A stretch of DNA of 52,413 nucleotides from a marine actinobacterium PHSC20C1 (GTDB taxonomy: Bacteria; Actinomycetota; Actinomycetes; Actinomycetales; Microbacteriaceae), in NCBI GenBank assembly GCA_000153145.1, contig CH672415.1, positions 712,695-765,107 on the forward strand, written 5' to 3'. This document shows, one piece after another, positions 14,095 to 23,271 of the stretch. Positions within the stretch are counted from its first letter, which is position 1, and each line of letters starts with the position of its first letter. Both the position numbers and the translations under genes were made by a program. The notes beneath the pieces were generated by a model. That model had not been told where the DNA came from and made no database searches. It worked only from the letters and a program-made list of their open reading frames with translations.

Positions 14095-15105
14095 CTAGTT
14101 GTTGTTCGACGTCAGCGCGATGAGCCGAGAAACAGCGCGCAAGTATTTCTTGCTGTATCCCCCGGCGAGCATGTCGTCGGGGAACACATCATCGAGCGGT
14201 GTTCCTTCGGCGTAAATGCGCACCTGGGCGTCGTAAAGGCGATCCACGAATGCCACGAAACGCAGCGCATCCGTCTGATTTTTGAACGGATGAACGCCCG
14301 TCAGCCCAATCGCATCGATACCCTCAATCAGCTTCACGTAGCGCGAGGGGTGCACCCCGGACAGATGCTTCAGCACATCATCGAAGGAGTCGAGGGTTAC
14401 GGTGCCCGCAATACCTGAAACCGCAATCGCCGCGTCGTCCACGGAAACTGCATGCGCTCCAGTGTCTCGACGTCGATAGTCGAGACCATCAATCCTGATT
14501 GTTTCGAACTTGGCAGCAAGAGAGTCAATCTCTCTGAGGAAGTCTTGAGCGGCGAACCGCCCCTCACCTAATGCGTTGGGTGGAGTGTTAGATGTTGCCG
14601 CGATCTTGGTACCCGACGCAACAAGTTCCGATAGCAATCGGGAGATGAGTCGTGTGTCACCCGGATCATCAAGCTCAAACTCATCGATGCAGACGAGCGA
14701 GGCGCCCTTAAGCAGTTGCACAGCGGGCGCATAGCCGACGGCTCCGACGAGTGCCGTGTACTCGATGAAGGTTCCAAAGTATTTTCGACCAGCCATTTGA
14801 TGCCAGAGTGCAGCGAGCAAGTGGGTCTTTCCGACACCAAATCCGCCATCGAGGTACACCCCAGGCTTAGCAACTGGAGCCTTCTTACGAGAGAAAAGTC
14901 CGGCAGACTTCGCGCCAGCCACGAAGTGCCTCATTGCAGCTAGAGCTGCCCCTTGGGATGGGTAGTCTCTATCCGGTCGGTACGAATCCAGAGTGGCCCC
15001 GATGAACTGGCGCGGGGGCACAAGTTCCGCAAGCATCTGCGCTCCGGTCAACGACGGGATACGATCGACTAGACGCTCAGGAGTCGTAGTCGCGATAGCG
15101 CTCAT
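14095..15105 (-). CDS. zapE: Cell division ATPase ZapE (AFG1 family)
   Basis: This 336-residue AFG1-type AAA ATPase has Walker A GGFGVGKTH at 87-95, Walker B LVCIDEFEL at about 139, a sensor ATSNTPP and an arginine-rich region. The LYDAQVRI…TPLDDVF segment near the end is typical of ZapE/LACE1. In E. coli ZapE associates with the Z-ring late in division. In Actinobacteria it is a conserved housekeeping ATPase whose role is less clear. It is monocistronic and divergent from the sulfurtransferase gene, with 138 bp between them for both promoters. Confidence 0.88.
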   Translation of the reverse strand: MSAIATTTPERLVDRIPSLTGAQMLAELVPPRQFIGATLDSYRPDRDYPSQGAALAAMRHFVAGAKSAGLFSRKKAPVAKPGVYLDGGFGVGKTHLLAALWHQMAGRKYFGTFIEYTALVGAVGYAPAVQLLKGASLVCIDEFELDDPGDTRLISRLLSELVASGTKIAATSNTPPNALGEGRFAAQDFLREIDSLAAKFETIRIDGLDYRRRDTGAHAVSVDDAAIAVSGIAGTVTLDSFDDVLKHLSGVHPSRYVKLIEGIDAIGLTGVHPFKNQTDALRFVAFVDRLYDAQVRIYAEGTPLDDVFPDDMLAGGYSKKYLRAVSRLIALTSNNN

Positions 15106-15243
15106 TCTCAGCCTCGGTTATGTTTCGAAGTCTTACGGCAACGCGGTGTAATCAGCGGCGAATGCGTAAATTCTTGGGCAAGGGACGTCTCAAGCTTAGT
15201 TTGAAGCCCACGCCAGTTTTTCCACCCACAATCGGAGGTAGCT

Positions 15244-16143
15244 ATGACTATCGAACGCGATCCAGCCCCTCAATTCGCTGCGTTTTCCAACCCTGAACGG
15301 TTAGTTTCTGCAGACTGGCTTGAAGAACGTTTAGGCAAACCCGGACTCGTCGTTGTGGAGTCAGATGAAGATGTTCTTCTCTACGAAACCGGCCACATCC
15401 GTGGTGCGGTCAAGATCGATTGGCACACTGATCTCAATGATCCGGTAACCCGCGACTACATCGATGGCGAAGGTTTTGCCGAGCTCATGTCTCGCAGCGG
15501 CATCTCCCGCGACACCACCGTCGTAATTTATGGCGACAAGACCAACTGGTGGGCCGCCTACGCTCTGTGGGTATTCACGCTGTTCGGCCACGAAGACGTA
15601 CGCCTTCTCGATGGTGGCCGCGCAAAGTGGGAAGCGGATGGTCGCGAGTACACCCTTGAGGTTGCTTCACCGACTCTAACGGAGTACCCGGTCGTCGAAC
15701 GCGACGATTCAGTCATCCGTGCTTTCCGCGATGACGTACTCGCGCACCTCGGAAACCCGCTAATCGATGTTCGCTCCCCTGAGGAATACAGCGGAGAGCG
15801 CACCACGGCGCCCGCGTATCCGGAAGAGGGCGCGCTCCGTGCCGGTCACATTCCGAGCGCGCAGAGCGTGCCGTGGTCGAAGGCAGTTGCAGATGACGGC
15901 ACTTTCCGTCCACTCAACGAACTCAACGAGATCTACCGCGACGGCGCTGGCCTGAAGGATGGCGACAACATCGTGGCGTACTGCCGCATCGGGGAACGTT
16001 CGAGCCACACCTGGTTTGTGTTGAACTACCTCATGGGTTTCGACAACGTTCGAAACTACGACGGATCGTGGACCGAATGGGGATCCCTCGTTGCTGTTCC
16101 TATCGTTATTGGCACAGAGCCAGGCGAAGTTCCACGCCGTTAG
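15244..16143 (+). CDS. Thiosulfate/3-mercaptopyruvate sulfurtransferase (tandem rhodanese)
   Basis: This 299-residue protein is made of two rhodanese domains. The inactive first domain covers about residues 20-145 ([17 protein letters not shown]). The second, at about 165-285, has the active-site loop CRIGERSSH with the persulfide cysteine at 247. It starts at an ATG with GGAGGT 6 nt upstream. It moves sulfane sulfur from thiosulfate or mercaptopyruvate to acceptors such as cyanide or a protein cysteine. The SufE-like gene follows only 9 bp after the stop, which points to sulfur delivery to that protein. Confidence 0.9.
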   Translation: MTIERDPAPQFAAFSNPERLVSADWLEERLGKPGLVVVESDEDVLLYETGHIRGAVKIDWHTDLNDPVTRDYIDGEGFAELMSRSGISRDTTVVIYGDKTNWWAAYALWVFTLFGHEDVRLLDGGRAKWEADGREYTLEVASPTLTEYPVVERDDSVIRAFRDDVLAHLGNPLIDVRSPEEYSGERTTAPAYPEEGALRAGHIPSAQSVPWSKAVADDGTFRPLNELNEIYRDGAGLKDGDNIVAYCRIGERSSHTWFVLNYLMGFDNVRNYDGSWTEWGSLVAVPIVIGTEPGEVPRR

Positions 16144-16152
16144 ACTTAAACG

Positions 16153-16590
16153 ATGAGTGAGCAGCAGATCCCGACGCAGTTGGCCGAAATTCGCGACGAT
16201 TTTTTGGGCCTTGAGCTTCGGGATCGGCTGCAACTCTTGCTTGAGTTCGCAAACGAACTTCCCGAGCTCCCTGAGCGCTATCGCGATCATCCTGACCTAT
16301 TCGAACGGGTCGAGGAATGCCAGTCACCGGTCTTCATCTTTATAGAGGTTGCCAACGACACGGTGCACATGTACGCGACGGCACCTCCTGAAGCACCGAC
16401 GACGCGAGGATTCGCTTCAATTCTGGTTCAGGGTCTGTCGGGTCTCAGCACACGTGAAGTGCTCGAGCTATCGGATGACTTCCCCCAGTCCCTCGGGCTC
16501 TCTCGTGCGGTCAGCCCGCTCCGGTTGCGCGGCATGACCGGCATGCTGGCTCGGGCGAAGCGCCAAATTCGACTCAAGAACGTTTCTTAG
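16153..16590 (+). CDS. SufE-family sulfur acceptor protein
   Basis: The protein has 145 residues, and EECQSPVFIF places the conserved acceptor cysteine at position 56. GLSGLSTREVLELSDDF and SPLRLRGMTGMLARAK match the SufE/CsdE C-terminal half. SufE accepts persulfide sulfur and passes it on for Fe-S assembly. Here it forms an operon with a sulfurtransferase rather than with sufS, as is common in Actinobacteria. Its 3' end overlaps the convergent hydrolase gene by 17 bp. Confidence 0.88.
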   Translation: MSEQQIPTQLAEIRDDFLGLELRDRLQLLLEFANELPELPERYRDHPDLFERVEECQSPVFIFIEVANDTVHMYATAPPEAPTTRGFASILVQGLSGLSTREVLELSDDFPQSLGLSRAVSPLRLRGMTGMLARAKRQIRLKNVS

Positions 16591-17812
16591 TCGCCGACGA
16601 CGCATCACTGGCGGCGGTGCGATCGCCGAAGCGGATGTCATCAAGCTGAACTTTCAGCCAGTCTCGGATCGCCCCCAGCCACCGTTCGCTGTCGTAGTTC
16701 CACAGCCGTGTATGACCGGCGGTATCAAACTCTTCGTAGGTAACAATGTCTGGCCGCAGCTCGGCAAGGGCCCGTGACGGCTCCACGGGAACGTAGCCGT
16801 CGTCTTCGCTGTGCATCAGCAGTATCGGCCGGTCGAGTTCGTTTGCTCGGTCAACAAAGTTCATTGAACTCAGGTCGAGCGGATTGTCGGTACCGACGAG
16901 TAGTTGTGCTTGATCGCTTCCGAGCAATGCTTGGGCGGCCCGCTGTACTACCGACGGCAGGCGGTTTAGCGTCCCATGGAGTTCGATAGTCGGTCCCCAC
17001 GCAACGACCGGAGAGTCGAGTACTAGTCCAACGATCATTTCGCGGTGCTCAGCCAACATGAGGGTTTGTAGCACGGTCGCGCCGCCCATCGACCAACCCA
17101 TGAGGATGACACGCTCCGCACCAGCGGAGCGTGCATACCCGATCGCTGCTTCAACGTCGAGGTATTCCGTGGATCCAAGACCATACCGACCGTCGCTGGA
17201 GTCCGGTGCTTCTGTGTCGTTACGGTACGAGACAGCGAGTGACGTTATCCCGGCTTCGTAAAACTCACCCAGTGCTCGAACTGTTTCAGGACGTTGCACT
17301 CCTCGCCCGTGTACGTGGATGGCCCACGTTGAGCTCGGTATCGCTGCGGGCACTAGCCACGCAGGAGCGGGGCCTAGGTCGGTGGCGATACTGACCTCGA
17401 TAAAGTCGAGGCCGAGCCCTGCTGGGCTGAGGTAGAACCAGCCGCTGCTTCTCGCGTTGTCGCCTCTCTTCGGGACTCGAGTTTCAGTGCTCAATAGCTC
17501 GCGCGCGACCCACTGCGGTCCCTGTGCGACGACCTGTCCAATTTGCGCATAGCCCGTCTCGTCGGCGAACCAGAGACCGTAACGGCCGGGTGCTCTACTC
17601 TCCAGAGTCGACGACAGCACAATTGTTGACTCGCCGACAGCCAAGACGCGGAGATCACTGTCAGCGCGCCCCGGTGGCGTCACGACTCGGCGAGCCAGGA
17701 TCACCGAAAGCGCGGCCCCGAGAGCGAGTCCAAGCCCAACGATTGCGGCGGCGGCTAGTGCAAATCCACTCAAGATTCGTGCGGCAAGACGCAATCGACC
17801 CAGTGCCCGCAT
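16574..17812 (-). CDS. Membrane-anchored alpha/beta hydrolase
   Basis: This 412-residue protein has one N-terminal transmembrane segment (about 14-40, GFALAAAAIVGLGLALGAAL), then a 100-residue extracytoplasmic-type domain and an alpha/beta-hydrolase domain. The nucleophile elbow is GWSMGG with Ser241. HVHGRG is the likely oxyanion region, HSEDDGYVP carries the acid aspartate and DTAGHTRLW the catalytic histidine. All three catalytic residues are present. The substrate is unknown, probably an ester or peptide. It is convergent with the SufE gene and divergent from the DUF3000 gene. Confidence 0.82.
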   Translation of the reverse strand: MRALGRLRLAARILSGFALAAAAIVGLGLALGAALSVILARRVVTPPGRADSDLRVLAVGESTIVLSSTLESRAPGRYGLWFADETGYAQIGQVVAQGPQWVARELLSTETRVPKRGDNARSSGWFYLSPAGLGLDFIEVSIATDLGPAPAWLVPAAIPSSTWAIHVHGRGVQRPETVRALGEFYEAGITSLAVSYRNDTEAPDSSDGRYGLGSTEYLDVEAAIGYARSAGAERVILMGWSMGGATVLQTLMLAEHREMIVGLVLDSPVVAWGPTIELHGTLNRLPSVVQRAAQALLGSDQAQLLVGTDNPLDLSSMNFVDRANELDRPILLMHSEDDGYVPVEPSRALAELRPDIVTYEEFDTAGHTRLWNYDSERWLGAIRDWLKVQLDDIRFGDRTAASDASSATKKRS

Positions 17813-17890
17813 CCGTAAACCTCCGTCTCGAGGCCGCCTAGCGCGGCGTGCCTCGCTAGCGATCCATCCCCTGAAGCCTAATCTTCACTC

Positions 17891-18487
17891 GTGCCCGATA
17901 CGCCAGCTGGACCAACACCACCCGCGGCATTTGCTTCAGCGGTTGAGTCTCTTCGTGCTGCAACATTGCGCCCCGAGCTCGCGGTTACTGAAATTAGTGC
18001 CCCGACTCAGATCGCACCGTGGTCCTTTGCCCTTGCTGCGGATGTAACTCCCGCGCGCCACGGAGAAGATTCAGATCTCGGCACCGGACGATTCGTTCTG
18101 CTGTACGACCCGGAAGCTCCCGATGCCTGGGACGGTGAGTTCCGGGTGATTTGCTTCGCACAGGCACCGCTGGAACCCGAAATCGGTGTCGATCCATTCC
18201 TTAGCGAAGTAACTTGGTCATGGCTCGTCGACGCGCTTGACAGTCGCGGAGCCACCTACGATCAGGTCTCGGGAACTGCCACACGCATCCTGTCGACCGG
18301 GTTCGGTGAACTTGAGTCTCAGCCAGACGGCGCACAAATAGAACTCCGCGCCTCGTGGAGCCCCAAAGACCTCAGTATGGCCGCGCATGTGGAAGGCTGG
18401 AGTGAATTAGTCTGCATGCTTGCCGGACTGCCACCAGCGATCGAAGGAGTCACACTATTGTCGGCCCGTAAAGTTGGACGTGAATAG
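17891..18487 (+). CDS. DUF3000 family protein
   Basis: This 198-residue GTG-initiated protein has the actinobacterial DUF3000 pattern: FASAVESLRAATLRPELAVTEI near the start, TDIGTGRF-like DLGTGRFVLLYDP, VTWSWLVDAL in the middle and GWSELVCMLAGLPP near the end. Its function is unknown, but it is conserved directly upstream of the RNase D-like gene in Microbacteriaceae and relatives. The following gene starts at a GTG that overlaps its last codons (18480-18487), so they are translationally coupled. Confidence 0.85.
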   Translation: MPDTPAGPTPPAAFASAVESLRAATLRPELAVTEISAPTQIAPWSFALAADVTPARHGEDSDLGTGRFVLLYDPEAPDAWDGEFRVICFAQAPLEPEIGVDPFLSEVTWSWLVDALDSRGATYDQVSGTATRILSTGFGELESQPDGAQIELRASWSPKDLSMAAHVEGWSELVCMLAGLPPAIEGVTLLSARKVGRE

Positions 18488-19736
18488 CGTCACCGAAAGT
18501 GCAGCCTCTGAGGGCGAGTCGCACGCCACCCAAGCCCCTCACGAGCCTGTGATCGTCATTGACGAGCGGGAAGACTACCTTGCCGCTGTCGAGGCGATTG
18601 CCGCAGGCAACGGACCTATCGGAATCGACGCTGAGCGGGCAAGTGGCTACCGCTACTCACAGCGCGCCTACTTGATTCAGATCTTCCGCCGTGGCGCAGG
18701 AACTTTCTTGTTCGATCCGCCGGCAATCGGTGATTTCAGCGAACTCAACGACGTTATCGCGAACGAAGAGTGGATCCTACACGCGGCGACCCAAGACTTG
18801 ACGTGTCTTCGTGAAGTTGGCCTCTACCCCACTCGACTCTTCGATACTGAACTGGGTGCACGGATTGCGGGACTCCCCCGGGTAGGGCTAGGCACCGTCG
18901 TTGAACATTTTTTGGGGATCCATCTAGCAAAGGAACATTCCTCCGCAGACTGGTCTACTCGCCCACTGCCGCAAGCATGGCTCGTCTACGCAGCACTCGA
19001 TGTCGAACTACTCGTCGACCTTCGCGAGGCCCTGGGTGAACTCCTTGATTCCGCCGACAAGCACGACATCGCGCAGCAGGAGTTTGATTCGGTGCTCGCT
19101 CGCGATCTCATCATTGTGCGGGCAGAACCGTGGCGACGGCTCAGTGGTGTGCACTCCGTTCGTGGCGGAAAGAATCTCGCAGTAGCCCGCGAATTGTGGG
19201 TGGCTCGCGATGCCTACGCTCAAGAGGTCGACACGGCCCCGGGTAGGTTGGTACCCGATTCCGCTCTCGTTGCAGCTGCGCGCGTTCTGCCAGAGACTAA
19301 GCGTCAGCTGTCGGCGCTGAAGGAGTTCAGTGGCCGTGCTAGCCGTACTCAGCTTGACCGGTGGTGGGCAGCGATTCAAACAGGGCTCGCCTCCACAGAC
19401 ATCCCGTCGTCTCGGGTCGTAAACGACACGCTTCCCCCACCACGCGTGTGGTCAGAAAAGAACCCAGAAGCCGACCGGCGTCTTAAAGCCGCCCGCGCCA
19501 GCATGATGGAAGCATCTGAAGAGATCTCGATTCCTATCGAGAACCTCTTAACCCCTGACTACTTGAGACGGATCGCTTGGACGCCACCGACTGAAATCTC
19601 TGTAGAAAGCATCTCCGATGCGCTGCGAGAGCTAGGTGCCCGACAATGGCAACTTGACGTTTCTGCACAGTCAATCGCCCAAGCCTTTGTCGAAGCTAAC
19701 CAAACGCCCGAGGACTCCGACGACACCGAGTCGTAG
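18480..19736 (+). CDS. RNase D-like 3'-5' exonuclease with HRDC domain
   Basis: From the GTG at 18480 the product has 418 residues. A DEDD exonuclease domain covers about 30-200: GIDAERASGYRYSQRAYLIQ (Exo I, D-x-E), HAATQDLTCL (Exo II) and VYAALDVELLVDL (Exo III). An HRDC domain (RRLSGVHSVRGGKNLAVAREL) and a further helical region follow. RNase D enzymes trim tRNA and other RNA 3' ends, although actinobacterial members also process DNA or RNA ends. The frame continues upstream within the DUF3000 gene, and the GTG was chosen because it gives a coupled 8-bp overlap. Confidence 0.87.
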   Translation: MNSVTESAASEGESHATQAPHEPVIVIDEREDYLAAVEAIAAGNGPIGIDAERASGYRYSQRAYLIQIFRRGAGTFLFDPPAIGDFSELNDVIANEEWILHAATQDLTCLREVGLYPTRLFDTELGARIAGLPRVGLGTVVEHFLGIHLAKEHSSADWSTRPLPQAWLVYAALDVELLVDLREALGELLDSADKHDIAQQEFDSVLARDLIIVRAEPWRRLSGVHSVRGGKNLAVARELWVARDAYAQEVDTAPGRLVPDSALVAAARVLPETKRQLSALKEFSGRASRTQLDRWWAAIQTGLASTDIPSSRVVNDTLPPPRVWSEKNPEADRRLKAARASMMEASEEISIPIENLLTPDYLRRIAWTPPTEISVESISDALRELGARQWQLDVSAQSIAQAFVEANQTPEDSDDTES

Positions 19737-19813
19737 GAACAGTCAAAGGATTCCACACCCCAATCTCCGACACTTAGGATCAGTGCTACATCCAAGGATT
19801 TAGTGGAGGCATT

Positions 19814-21010
19814 GTGGCCAAGGAAACTGAAATTGTGTTCGTAGATGGAGTCCGTACTCCATTTGGACGTGCTGGCGAGAAGGGCATGTTCTGGAATACC
19901 AGAGCTGATGACCTCGTCGTCAAGGCGATGATTGGACTGCTGGAGCGTAACCCGCAGATTCCACTAGATCGTTTCGACGAAGTGGCTATTGCGGCGACAA
20001 CTCAGACCGGTGATCAAGGCCTCACAATTGGTCGAAGCGCAGCACTCCTTGCCGGGTTGCCGAAATCCGTTCCCGGCTACGCGATCGATCGCATGTGTGC
20101 CGGCGCCATGACCGCCGTCACTAACGTTGCGGGTGGAATCGCTTTCGGTGCTTATGACTTGGCAATCGCTGGCGGCGTCGAACACATGGGACATCACCCG
20201 ATGGGATCCGGCGTCGACCCCAACCCTCGGTTCCTAGCAGAGAAGCTTGTCGATCCTGAGGCGCTCAACATGGGCAACACCGCCGAGAAGCTTCACGACC
20301 GTTTCCCTCACCTCACTAAGGCTCGCTCTGATGCCTTTGCTCTGCGTAGCCAGCAGCGTGCAACCGCCGCCTACGAGGCCAACAACATTCAGCCCGACCT
20401 GATCCCAGTCGCCACACGAAGTGACGCCGGATGGGGAATGGCTACTCGCGACGAGGGCCTTCGCCCAGAAACAACCCTTGAGGGCCTCGCGGCACTCAAG
20501 ACCCCGTTCCGACCCCACGGCCGAATTACCGCCGGCAACGCTTCCGGCCTCAACGACGGAGCAACCGCCAGCATCATGGCGAGCGGCGAGACCGCCCGCG
20601 AACTGGGTTTGAAGCCCAAGATGCGCATGGTCAGCTTCGCCTATGCGGGTGTCGAGCCCGAGATCATGGGCATCGGACCGATCCCATCGACAGAAAAAGC
20701 GCTGCGCAAGGCGGGGCTATCGATTGATGACATTGGGCTTTTCGAGCTAAACGAAGCGTTCGCAGTGCAGGTTCTCTCGCTGCTCGATCACTACGGCATT
20801 GACGACGAAGATCCTCGCGTGAATCAGTGGGGCGGTGCAATAGCAATGGGCCATCCCCTCGCATCGTCTGGCGTGCGACTAATGATTCAGCTCGCTGCTC
20901 AGTTCGAACAGCACCCTGAAGTGCGTTACGGGCTGACCGCGATGTGTGTTGGTCTCGGCCAGGGCGGATCTGTTATCTGGGAGAACCCCAACTACAAGGG
21001 AGCAAAATAG
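19814..21010 (+). CDS. fadA: Thiolase (acetyl-CoA acyltransferase)
   Basis: This 398-residue GTG-initiated thiolase has the acyl-enzyme cysteine in DRMCAGAMT (Cys95), the GNASGLNDGA loop, the catalytic histidine in GGAIAMGHPLASSG and the second cysteine in TAMCVGLGQGG. It sits 2 bp before the multifunctional beta-oxidation gene. The pair therefore forms the alpha/beta trifunctional-type complex that cleaves 3-ketoacyl-CoA to acetyl-CoA and a shortened acyl-CoA in the cytosol. Confidence 0.93.
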   Translation: MAKETEIVFVDGVRTPFGRAGEKGMFWNTRADDLVVKAMIGLLERNPQIPLDRFDEVAIAATTQTGDQGLTIGRSAALLAGLPKSVPGYAIDRMCAGAMTAVTNVAGGIAFGAYDLAIAGGVEHMGHHPMGSGVDPNPRFLAEKLVDPEALNMGNTAEKLHDRFPHLTKARSDAFALRSQQRATAAYEANNIQPDLIPVATRSDAGWGMATRDEGLRPETTLEGLAALKTPFRPHGRITAGNASGLNDGATASIMASGETARELGLKPKMRMVSFAYAGVEPEIMGIGPIPSTEKALRKAGLSIDDIGLFELNEAFAVQVLSLLDHYGIDDEDPRVNQWGGAIAMGHPLASSGVRLMIQLAAQFEQHPEVRYGLTAMCVGLGQGGSVIWENPNYKGAK

Positions 21011-21012
21011 CC

Positions 21013-23133
21013 ATGACGCATGAATTTGCACGCCTTGCCAACTTGACTAAAGATGAAGTCATCACCCACTCCTTCGTTCGCGATGTGCCGCTGTCAGGGG
21101 GACGAACCCTTGCGCTAATTACGCTCGACAACGGCAAAGACCACACCCGGCCCAATACCCTCGGCCCGGCCACCCTGCTTGAGTTTGCATGGGTACTCGA
21201 TGAACTGAAGGCACGCGCATCCGCCGGAGAAATTCATGGTGTGGCCGTTACAGGCAAACCGTTTATCTTCGCGGCGGGAGCTGACCTCTCAAAGGTTAGC
21301 GAGATTCCAGATCGCGAGACTGGCAAACAAATGGCTCAACTGGGCCACTGGGCGCTCGGAAAGCAGAGCGACCTCGGCGTCCCGTCGTTCGGCTTTATCA
21401 ATGGACTTGCCCTCGGTGGCGGCGTCGAGGTTCCCCTCAACGCCGACTACCGGACGATCGATAGTTCGGTACCAGCGCTTGCTCTCCCCGAGGTTTTCCT
21501 CGGTCTCATTCCCGGTTGGGGCGGCGCTTGGTTGCTGCCCAACCTGATCGGTATCGAGAACGCTCTCAAGGTCGTCATCGAGAATCCGCTCAAGAACAAT
21601 CGCATGTTGAAGGGCCCAGAGGCCTTCGAACTCGGCATTGCCGATGCCATGTTTGGTCCGGCCAACTTCCTGGAGGACTCGATTCGCTGGGCTGACGGCG
21701 TCATCGCCGGAACCACGAAAGTCAAGCGCAAGAACGAGCCGGGAAAGATTGAACGCACTGTCAAATGGGACATTGCAATCGGAATTGCCGAGAAGATGTT
21801 GGCCAGTCGTATTGGTCGCGTCGCGAAGTCGCCATACGCAGCGCTCGAACTCCTCAAGGCAGCGAAGAACACCGACAAGAAGACAGGGTTTGAAGCCGAG
21901 GATGAGGCTCTGGCTGACATGATCTCTGGCGACCAGTTCCAGGCGAGCATCTACGCCTTCAACCTGGTGCAGAAGCGAGCAAAGCGGCCCGCTGGTGCGC
22001 CAGACAAGGCAATCGCGCGCAAAGTAACCAAGGTTGGCGTGATCGGCGCCGGCCTTATGGCTCGCCAGTTCGCCCTACTTTTTGTTCGTCGGCTGCAAGT
22101 TCCGGTCGTGATTACCGACCTCGACCAGGCTGCAACGGATGCCGGTGTTGCGGCAATCCACTCAGAGATCGACAAATTGAATGAGAAGGGTCGTCTCTCA
22201 TCGGACGACACCAACCGGCTCAAGGCTCTTGTTACGGGCACTACCAACAAAGCAGATTTTGCCGACTGCGACTGGGTTATCGAAGCAATCTACGAAGAAC
22301 TCGGCGCGAAGCAGGCAGTCTTTGCCGAGGTGGAGCAGTTCATCTCTGACGAGGCGATTTTGGCGACAAACACCTCGTCACTGTCCGTCGAGCAAATCGG
22401 TGCGAAGCTCAAGCATCCCGAGCGCGTGGTCGGGTTCCACTTCTTCAACCCCGTCGCGGTCATGCCGCTCATTGAGGTTGTGAAGACGCCCCACACGAAT
22501 GACGAGACTCTGTCGACAGCGATGGTTACGGCAAAGAACTTGCGTAAGAACGCCGTCATCACGACGGACACTCCCGGCTTTGTCGTGAATCGCATCCTCG
22601 CCAAGGTGTTGGGCGAGGCAATGCACGCCGTGGATACGGGTACCCCGTTCGAAGTCGTCGAGGAGTCGACACGTCCCTTCGGGCTGCCGATGACACCGTT
22701 CGAGCTTCTCGAACTTGTCGGGTTGAAGGTCGGAGCTCACGTTCTCGACACGCACCACGCAGCGTTCCCCGAGCGGTTCTTTGAAAGCAAGAACCTGCAC
22801 AAACTTGCTGAGCTCGGCTACATCTTCGACCGTGACGGTAAGGGCAAGTCGAAGGGTATTTCGAAGAAGGCTGTAGAGATTGTCAAGGGAGGTTCATCGC
22901 CGATGACGGCAGAAGAGCTGCAGGTGCGCATCGAAGACGGTCTTGCAGACGAAATCCACCGGATGCTCGAGGACAACGTCGTCGCTGCCGCGGAAGACAT
23001 CGACCTGTGCCTCATTCTCGGCGCGGGTTATCCGTTCCAGATGGGTGGAGTCACGCCGTACCTTGACCGTGCTGGCGCGTCCGAACGTGCTTTCGGCGGC
23101 ACATTCCACGATCCGCAGATTCGCGGAGTCTAG
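21013..23133 (+). CDS. fadB: 3-hydroxyacyl-CoA dehydrogenase/enoyl-CoA hydratase fusion
   Basis: This 706-residue bifunctional protein has an N-terminal crotonase domain (about 1-300) with the oxyanion GAGADLSKV and GLALGGGVEVPL loops and a catalytic glutamate in LPEVFLGLIPGWGG. A Rossmann NAD-binding domain starts at about 338 (VGVIGAGLMARQFAL), HFFNPVAVMPLIEV at about 474 holds the catalytic histidine, and two C-terminal dehydrogenase helical domains follow (GFVVNRIL; LILGAGYPFQMGG). It carries out the hydration and oxidation steps of beta-oxidation. The ATG at 21013 follows the thiolase stop by 2 bp. The frame is open upstream within the thiolase gene, but that part is a shadow. Confidence 0.92.
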   Translation: MTHEFARLANLTKDEVITHSFVRDVPLSGGRTLALITLDNGKDHTRPNTLGPATLLEFAWVLDELKARASAGEIHGVAVTGKPFIFAAGADLSKVSEIPDRETGKQMAQLGHWALGKQSDLGVPSFGFINGLALGGGVEVPLNADYRTIDSSVPALALPEVFLGLIPGWGGAWLLPNLIGIENALKVVIENPLKNNRMLKGPEAFELGIADAMFGPANFLEDSIRWADGVIAGTTKVKRKNEPGKIERTVKWDIAIGIAEKMLASRIGRVAKSPYAALELLKAAKNTDKKTGFEAEDEALADMISGDQFQASIYAFNLVQKRAKRPAGAPDKAIARKVTKVGVIGAGLMARQFALLFVRRLQVPVVITDLDQAATDAGVAAIHSEIDKLNEKGRLSSDDTNRLKALVTGTTNKADFADCDWVIEAIYEELGAKQAVFAEVEQFISDEAILATNTSSLSVEQIGAKLKHPERVVGFHFFNPVAVMPLIEVVKTPHTNDETLSTAMVTAKNLRKNAVITTDTPGFVVNRILAKVLGEAMHAVDTGTPFEVVEESTRPFGLPMTPFELLELVGLKVGAHVLDTHHAAFPERFFESKNLHKLAELGYIFDRDGKGKSKGISKKAVEIVKGGSSPMTAEELQVRIEDGLADEIHRMLEDNVVAAAEDIDLCLILGAGYPFQMGGVTPYLDRAGASERAFGGTFHDPQIRGV

Positions 23134-23168
23134 AAGAGTCGCACACGTTGGGGCTACCCAGCGAAACG

Positions 23169-23210
23169 AAAGGGCCGGTTAGGACGTAGTGTCTGGACCG
23201 GCCCTTTCTT
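23169..23210. terminator. Strong intergenic terminator hairpin (fadB / dxs)
   Basis: AAAGGGCCGGT (23169-23179) pairs perfectly with ACCGGCCCTTT (23197-23207) around a 17-nt loop, followed by CTTTG. It lies between the convergent fadB and dxs genes and probably ends both transcripts. Confidence 0.85.
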
Positions 23211-23271
23211 TGTAGGTATTGAGCGCCAAATCACATCGGGCGGTGCTGTCGAGCCAGCTCTCCTCGCGAGG